From NCBI GenBank assembly GCA_037176725.1, contig JAZBRS010000013.1, positions 12,217,001-12,281,000 on the forward strand: a stretch of DNA of 64,000 bases, given 5' to 3'. Positions 57,563 to 64,000 of this stretch are shown here, in pieces (the first letter of the stretch is position 1; each line of letters opens with the position of its first letter). The notes beneath the pieces are model-generated. The model made no database searches. It had not been told where the DNA came from and saw only the letters and a program-made list of their open reading frames with translations. The DNA comes from Posidonia oceanica. Lineage: Eukaryota > Streptophyta > Magnoliopsida > Alismatales > Posidoniaceae. The position numbers and the translations under genes were made by a program.

Positions 57563-57650
57563 CAGTTTAGAAAGACCGATTCCTCAGGCATGTCGGGGGT
57601 GCCTAACACCTTCCCCACACGTAATAGGAGTCCTTGCCCTTTCTCTGGAT
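57563..57650 (+). promoter_or_regulatory. Conserved LTR block in LTR C
   Basis: TTTAGAAAGACCGATTCCTC, then GGGGTGCCTAACACCTTCC, then TAGGAGTCCTTGCCC, the same words as in LTRs A and B. Confidence 0.75.
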
Positions 57651-57940
57651 CGCATTGACTTTGTGTCATACACTTGGATCGGATTTGCATGCTTTTAAAA
57701 ATGCATAAGTTTTCTTTGCACGTTTCTTATACAGTTTTCCTAGTCTTTCAGTTTTAATAGATTAGGTGGTGACTCTTTGTCTTTTCTTTTGTTTTCCTTT
57801 TACGTTTGTCTCTGCTTTTCTGATGTTTTTCGAGTCGAATGTCCCTCCTCGGATCCACTGCTAATAGTGGCCTCTCATCGGTCGCTGCACGCGAGCTTTG
57901 GCATCATGCATGGATGTGCCGATTTTGCGGGTTACTACAG

Positions 57941-57958
57941 TGGCGACTCCGCTGGGGA
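57941..57958 (+). promoter_or_regulatory. Primer binding site of element C (tRNA-Arg type)
   Basis: TGGCGACTCCGCTGGGGA, one base after the LTR end. It matches the complement of the 3' end of plant tRNA-Arg (from memory), the primer typical of Tat/Ogre elements. This sets the LTR boundary and the lineage. Confidence 0.85.
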
Positions 57959-59080
57959 GACTAGACTCCGACTTTCGTTTCCACTTTTCCGCTTTTGTGT
58001 GGCTTGTTTCTCTGCTCAGCTTAGCATTTGTTACCTTGTTTGCTTATTCATGGCATCAATCTTCATTCTTTGTTTACCTCAACATTTATTTACCTTATCT
58101 GCTTAATTATCGCCTTAATTCATGCATTTTCCTTATTTTAGAACTTAATTGTCATGCTTGCATGATTATTGCATTAATCCATGCCTTTGCCTGATGTTTG
58201 GGTTATTTTACACAAGTATGCCATGTCACTTCACTTATACACATGCCATGCTTGTACATGCCTTTTGATGTGCTGATTGTCTTTTATCTTCACAGATCAT
58301 ATGACACAACACTAGCACATACCATGAGCATGCTTTTTGTAATGATGTGTGTTACTTGCTTGCCATATTTGGATGATTTTCTTCCCCTTTTGCACTAAGT
58401 CTAAGGACAATTAGAGATTGATTGCTTTCCCCACGGCTAATTAAAAATGGCAAGTAAAATCAATACTAGGAGCAACTAGAGACATTAACACACCTTCATC
58501 CCCCTTGAGTTAATAAAACATGCAAGATAAAAAGCTTTAATCATATTTGCATGAATGATCATATAGGGCATGCATCTTCTCATCTCTGAGTCCACCTACC
58601 AGTCTGAGAAGGACAATCCCGGTCTCTTGTTCCATTGCTTTGGCATGGCACAAGTTGGTCGGTCTGTCCCCTCTTGTCAGGGGTCATGTCGGTGTTAGTA
58701 GAGGGTACAACCCATGCTTTGGCAGGACTGAGGCTCCTAAAGCACCACCCCATTACTGCCTGAGCTTCGGCCAAGATTTAGATGGGGACCTACTTTTTCT
58801 GACCTGAGTCGGTGACCCCTACACCTATGAGTGTTCGAAGTAGACAACCTACTAGGACACACTAGATTAGTGTGAGCAAGCATACTAGAGAGCATACATT
58901 TGCATGAATGCCATTCATACCACAACAAAATACATTTGCATTTTACTTTCAGGTTTTAATGCCTGTTTTTGTTTGTGTTGTGTCTCGTCGAACAGGTCAG
59001 TGAGCGAGTTCCCTAGCTGGAGCTTGAGTTCTTTCTCTTACTAACACCCTTGTTGCGACACCTATTCCCGACCATCCTTT
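57959..59080 (+). other. Untranslated leader of element C
   Basis: Between primer site and gag. Short hydrophobic ORFs only; no recognisable domain, tandem repeat or intron signal that I can support. Confidence 0.55.
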
Positions 59081-59084
59081 CTCG

Positions 59085-60960
59085 AGCTATCCGCCTTTGC
59101 AGCGATAGCTCCTCCTAGGACCCGTCCTCTCACTTTCCATCACAGCCCTGTTCTCACTCGCTCTCGGTCAGCTGTGGCCCAGTTTGCCGATGAGCCCCTG
59201 ATTTCTATTGCCCCAGAGGGGATTTCCACTTCAGTCCCTCCGACTCTCGCTTCGACTCCCTCTGTGCCCCTTGTGACACCAGGGTTTCGCCCTCTGGTGC
59301 CTGGGACACCCTAGCAAGCTGCAGCGCATTGGTAGACCTACGCCCCTCCAGATCTGGTCACCAAGTCCATCTTGATGACCGCCACTCACGCTCTGGAGGC
59401 GCCTCTGACCCCTCTGTCCCAGGGCTATGTAAACTTTGACACCCTTTCTGCTGCGGCGACCTTTGCTGTAGGTTCCCTACCTCTTGGACAGTCTGTGTCC
59501 TTGCCTCTTGGATCTGGTCCCCTACCAGCACTGCACCTCAGCATTCCCACTGACGGGTCCCCTGACGTGCAGTATCAGTACCTGATGGAGACTACCCAAA
59601 GACTGTAGGGCATGGCCCTATATGTTCGCCCCTCTTTCATTCTCGCTGCTTCTGAGGTTCCCCTGCAGCCTGCTTCTGCATTTCAGGCTTTCCCCACTGC
59701 ATCCTCGCCTAGACCATCGCCCCAACTACTCACTGCTCCGGTGATGGGGGCACGGCTTCCGCCTCCTGCATTTACACCACTCACTACACAGCATATCACT
59801 CCACCACCTGGTGGCCAGTCCTTTGGGCTGGTTGGAGCACAGTACCCCATAGGTCTGCTGCCCGGCATCATGCCTGTGCAACAGCTGTTGCTCCAGCACT
59901 CTGCACCACCCACTGCATAGCACTCTACCTACCCCTACCCCATGCATCAGCAGGTTCCTACTTCAGCATGCATCCCATCATACACCGCACCCATGCATGG
60001 ATACGCAGCCATCACGTTGCATCACCAGGCGACGCGATGGTGGATCCAAAGGAGCACCTTGGTGCCACCCAGTCGGCGTATGTGGTCCCTGCCCCTGCTG
60101 CCCCATCACCTTCGGCAGCAAGTCCAGACCCCATCAATAATAGAGTGGGCGTTCTGGAAAAGGCACTACGTCTAGTGCAGGGCATTGATCACCAGTCCTA
60201 CCAGTTCCGAGACCTCTATTACTTTCCAGAGGTGGTGCTCCCATCAAAATTCTATATCTCGGATTTTGACAAATACAATGGTAGGGGCTGCCCCATTGCC
60301 CATCTGAAGGCGTACTATGGAGATCTCGCTCAGCTCTAGGCTGACGAGAGGTTGCTGATCTGCCTATTCCAAAAAAGTCTTACCGGCCCGACCCTCAAGT
60401 GGTTCACCTCTCTTGATATGGCCACCATCAAGACTTCGAACAACCTTAGTCAGGCATTCCTAGAACAATACTCCTTCAACCAGGACCTGGTCCCAAAGCA
60501 CGCGGACCTAGTCGCCACCAAGAAGAATCCCAACGAGCCGTTCGGGGAGTACATCAGTCGTTGGTGCACCCTCGCCTCATAGGTTCGAGATAGACCCTCT
60601 GACGAGGAGTCTATCGAGATCGTTATCAGTGGTGCGCAGCCATCTACCAGGGCTCTGCTTAGCATTCAGCCTTTTACTACCTTTGCAGCACTGATTCGGG
60701 CTGGCACTCGTGTGGAGAGTTCGCTGTGGAGTGGCAACTTCCCTGCACTCTCTGCGTTCGCCAAGCAGGCCACCGCCGGCAATAGCAGCAGCAGCAACAA
60801 TAACAGCTACAACAACAGCGGTAGTAGCAATAGCCACCTAGGAAGAAGGATCCTCCGAAAACCGTTGTGGCATACGTCGACTTCCCTGCCATGCCTGTTC
60901 ATCTGGCGGCTCGGCCTACCCCGAATCAGGTAGTATACACACCAGCACCTAGGGCACCCC
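59085..60960 (+). pseudogene. gag of Tat/Ogre-like element C
   Basis: A Pro/Ser/Thr-rich N-terminal part (about 59085-59920), a frame change near 59970, then the capsid core: LYYFPEVVLPSKFYISDFDKY, CPIAHLKAYYGDLAQ, LKWFTSLDMATIKTSNNL, AFLEQYSFNQDLVP and GEYISRWCTLA. This order (PKFKxPxFxxYxGxxxPxxHLxxY, then TGPALxWFxxL) is typical of Tat-lineage gag. An Asn/Ser-rich run follows (GNSSSSNNNSYNN). In-frame TAG codons occur at about 59312, 59334, 59606, 59918, 60337 and 60580, most explicable as CAG to TAG. It would form the particle of a long gypsy element. Confidence 0.72.
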
Positions 60961-61790
60961 CCACTCCACAAATCACAACCACCTCCCGACCGGTCTATCC
61001 TGTCGCACCGGTCTGGCAAGGATAATACCAAAGGCAGATACGACCTCTCTCAAATCGGCGCCAATTCGCCCCACTAGTGGAACCACTGCGTGTCGTCCTC
61101 CCCAAGGTTGAGTCGTTCCTGAGCTTCCCCGAGATTCGCCCACTGCTGAACCCGCTTCTGCATTGGCACAGAGTGAATCTTTTCTGCAACTTCCATTAAG
61201 CCGTAGGGCACTCGACAGATAGTTGTTTCACGTTGCGGAATGCTATTCAGGACCTGATCGAGTCGAAGACTATTGTGATCGACACACACAAGACATCCAC
61301 TTCTGCACCTTCACCAGCATCTGCACCTGCATTAGGTTTAGTACCCTCCCATCCTAGCATTGTCCACCAGCCTCTGCCGGAGCATTCCAACCCGGGAGGT
61401 GCGGGGACCTTGGGAATACACTCTCTCTTCCCTTCTGGGCCTGCCACATCTGTGGTAGACCCCTCCGAGCTCATTCATGACATCTTTGAGCCCTTTCCCT
61501 TCACCCTTTATCGTGCGGCAATTGCCAGCTCCGAGTCGGGAATCCATATGATCCGACCGTGCGCCAAGCTGGAGCTCTCTACCGTGCGGCCCACCATGCA
61601 TCCTCAGGCTCAAGCCCCTATTCACCTTCTGGCTAGACCTCAGGCCCAGGCCCCTGTCCACCTCCTAGGTAGACCCTAGCTAGAATCCCCTGTCCACCTA
61701 CTAGCTAGGTCACAGCCAGAGCCCTCATCGCCTTCCCAGTAGCATTACTCATCCCCCCATCATCCAGCAAATACCCCTGCAACCCCTCTA

Positions 61791-62573
61791 GTGCTCGCAG
61801 CGCATGCTCTTGTGGTTATTAGCCTAACTAGGGACACCCATTGCGTGACCTATAGCTATGCCACAGAAATGTGCACGGAAGTCACGCGATTGGGGAGAGT
61901 TTACAAGCCTACAGCACCGGTGGCTAGGCCTAGCCATCTAGAACCCGCTATACCTCTACCATCAAGCCAACCCCCTCTACCCACCACAGCAGAGCCTATT
62001 ACCAAAGCCACTCCTCCTACCACCAAAAAGGGCCAACCCAAGGCCGACATCACCTCCCAGCTTAAGAAGGTCAGGGCAGACATTTCCATTTGGGACCTCA
62101 TCCATACATCCTCTGAACACCGCGAGGCTTTTCTCCGTGTGTTCCAGGCCACCCATATGTCCCAAACCATTGAGCCTACAACTCTAGAAAGCATGGTAGG
62201 TATGATCACGGAGCCCCAGGTCATCTCTTTTACAAGCAATGAGATGCCTCTGGCGGGGATTAATCACAACCAACCCTTATTTGTCACGATGCAATTTAAA
62301 AACTACTGCATTCCCCTATCGCTGGTTGATAATGGTTCAGGCCTTAACGTCTATCCCTTGCGCACAATAACAAAGCTTGGATTCAAAGCCGAGGATATCA
62401 CTCCAACTATAAAGGGAATGACAGCTTTTGACAATACACACCATGACTCTTTGGGGATTCTGATTATTCCCCTCACCATTGGCCCGGTCGTATTCGACGT
62501 GGAATTCTACATCGTCGACTTGGAGTCCAATTTCAACCTTCTACTTGGGCACCCTTGGCTGCACAAGCATTAA
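61791..62573 (+). pseudogene. Aspartic protease of Tat/Ogre-like element C
   Basis: Open frame of 260 codons. ISIWDLIHTSSEHREAFL and PLFVTMQF precede IPLSLVDNGSGLNVYPLRTI, the Tat/Ogre protease site (DNGS instead of DTGS is usual in this lineage), then DSLGILIIPLTIGPVVFDVE and FNLLLGHPWLHKH with the conserved final motif. TAA after HKH interrupts the continuation toward RT. It would cleave the polyprotein. The run 60960-61790 upstream is a decayed linker with TAG codons. Confidence 0.82.
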
Positions 62574-64000
62574 GTCATCCCCTTGACCCTCCATCGCATG
62601 ATCAAGTTTCATTGGGGCGACGTTGTTATCCTTGTCATGGCGGAAAACTTTGAGAAGGAGCGGATCGAGGCGATTTCTTCCGTCTCCTCATAGACTGTCT
62701 AGTTTGACCTTGAGCTTTCTAATACTTTATACCATGTTAACCGATCCAAGCCAGTTAACTTTATCCCTAATCTTGAGCATGTCAGCTCTCTGGCCGTTCA
62801 CAACAACTCCTTCCGGATGGTCGAAAACCTCACTAACTTTACCAGTGTAGGTACCCTTGGTCCGAGCAGCAGTCAAGCCACCGCACAGCAAGCGCCATGT
62901 CAGACTTCCCCATTGCCGACAGAGGAGTGGGTTTGTATCGAAGACTATTACTCAGATGATGAGCAGTCTGAGGTACAGACAAATCTGGCACACTCAGCAG
63001 CTCCCACAAGTTCATTGCTACTCCCATCAACAGCAGCAGTAACTTTGCCAGCACACCCATCAGTTGCACCACTATCCAGCTTGTTTGCATCCCTAATTGC
63101 CACAGCACCGCAGTCAGCCATGGCAAAAGGCCAGCCAGACAGTGCAGCTGATAGCAAAGCAAGTGCCCCTTGCAGCGGTACACATAGCAGTCGAGCTAGA
63201 GCCAGAGGCCACCAACGCCTACTATGTCGACTCACCCTCAGATGAGGAAGGAGGAGCGGCTGCAAAGGCTCAGGTTGACTTTATGATAGGAGACTTGGAG
63301 CTACTGTTCCAAGAGCAACTTGTGTCGCTGGCAGAGGACCTCGCAGAGTATCAGGAGGTGAAGAAGGGGAAAGCTGTGGCTACAGATCCCTCCCCACGGA
63401 AAGACCATATCTCTATCATGGTCTTAGAGGAAGATTCAACAGCGACCCCCACTAGACCAGATGAGTTAATCACTCTACAGCCGGGAGACGGGTCTAGGTG
63501 CTTTGTGTAGCACATGCCTCACTCAGGTAGTGCAGCAAACAGTAGTACACAGATCAACCGCCAGTCCAATATACTCTCCGCAAGTACATTAGAAAATGCA
63601 GAGGAGGGAGCAACAGCAGTAGCAGCACAGGCAGCAGCACAGACAACAGCATAGACAGCAGTAGAGTCAGCAACCCAAGCAGTGGCAGCAGTAGCAGAGC
63701 AGGCAGAGGGGACTGCCAAAGCAGAGGTCGCACACCGATGATATAGAAATACTCGGGTGAGCGTGACCATCCTGAAGCGTCATCAGGGCCAAGAAGCGGA
63801 ACATATACACTCCTTCGACATTACAGACCCAACCTTTGAGAAGGAGATCCTCTCGAAACTCATTACATATGGAGAGGAGGATGATGCAGGCGATGATGAG
63901 AATGATGAACCATCGCCTGAGTTCTAGCCCTACAACGACGATCCAGAAGGCCCAAACCTCCATGTCGAAGAAGAGACGGAGGTCATCAACATCAGCACAA
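62574..64000 (+). pseudogene. Protease-RT linker of element C, running off the window
   Basis: Decayed coding sequence. MIKFHWGDVVILVMAEN and WVCIEDYYSDDEQSE resemble the Tat linker, with two TAG near 62692-62704, a frameshift around 63150, then VELEPEATNAYYVDSPSDEE and, at the edge, NLHVEEETEVINIST, the acidic segment that in Tat elements comes shortly before RT. RT itself should begin to the right of 64000. More TAG/TGA codons at about 63508, 63652 and 63925. Confidence 0.65.
63600..63712 (+). repeat. GCA-rich imperfect microsatellite
   Basis: Repeated GCAGCA/GCAGTAGCA/ACAGCA coding Ala/Gln/Thr in the linker frame (AAQAAAQTTA). Its CAG codons include one changed to TAG. Confidence 0.7.

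Larger units (their letters stand above)
55009..57939 (+). mobile_element. 5' LTR of Tat/Ogre-like element C
   Basis: 2,931 bp from TGTAGACACCCCCTATTG to GGGTTACTACA, one base before the primer binding site. Contains the block shared with LTRs A and B (57563-57650), a primer-site-like TGGTGACTC (57777-57785) and several GACGC/GCGTC cassettes. No gene is supported inside. It was inserted into LTR I. Confidence 0.85.

Overview
This window reads as repeat-rich land-plant nuclear DNA, probably from a seed plant with a large genome. It is almost entirely nested LTR retrotransposons of the Ty3/gypsy (Tat/Ogre-like and chromovirus) and Ty1/copia types, plus a decayed CACTA-type transposase fragment. 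The one gene-like host locus is a MIZU-KUSSEI1-like (DUF617) reading frame. No rRNA, tRNA, CRISPR or prokaryotic feature was seen.

Layout. 1-10065 is the 3' end of a Tat/Ogre-like element (A): an intact plant-mobile-domain/DUF7745-like ORF, a 2.6 kb non-coding tract of tandem and self-complementary repeats, a polypurine tract and a very long LTR (3909-10065) carrying a 30-bp minisatellite. 10066-12184 is part of a minus-strand LTR (B'). It appears to sit inside a minus-strand gypsy element (D, 12185-about 18735), whose gag-pol is also split by a solo LTR (B, 14386-16861) with a perfect 5-bp target duplication. 18736-21156 is AT-rich DNA with the CACTA fragment. 21157-26408 is a gag-only copia-type element (E).

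26422-43615 is a tandem LTR-body-LTR-body-LTR array of a chromovirus (F) with a 7,007-bp period, bounded by a single CCACA target duplication. The middle LTR is a chimera of the two outer LTRs, which marks a recent unequal crossover between LTRs. F sits inside a fragment of a related LTR (G, to 45397). 45398-46224 and 50922-51731 appear to be the promoter and body of the MIZ1-like locus, split by a complete copia element (H, 46225-50921, CAAAG duplications). The MIZ1-like frame has one internal TGA. 51732-53547 is non-coding. 53548-55008 is the start of another LTR (I), interrupted at 55009 by a Tat/Ogre-like element (C) with a 2.93 kb 5' LTR, a tRNA-Arg-type primer binding site, gag and protease, running off the right edge.

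Almost all the element genes are dead. Most nonsense codons look like C-to-T changes, especially CAG to TAG. The exception is the DUF7745-like ORF.

The most unusual signal is non-coding. Several unrelated LTR families carry short, perfectly self-complementary words in bracketed, nested arrangements. Their spelling differs by family: GGTATC/GATACC, GATA/TATC and its variants, CGGTCGACCG or CGGTATACCG, and GCGTCCAA/TTGGACGC. In the element A array the two arms change together between copies.
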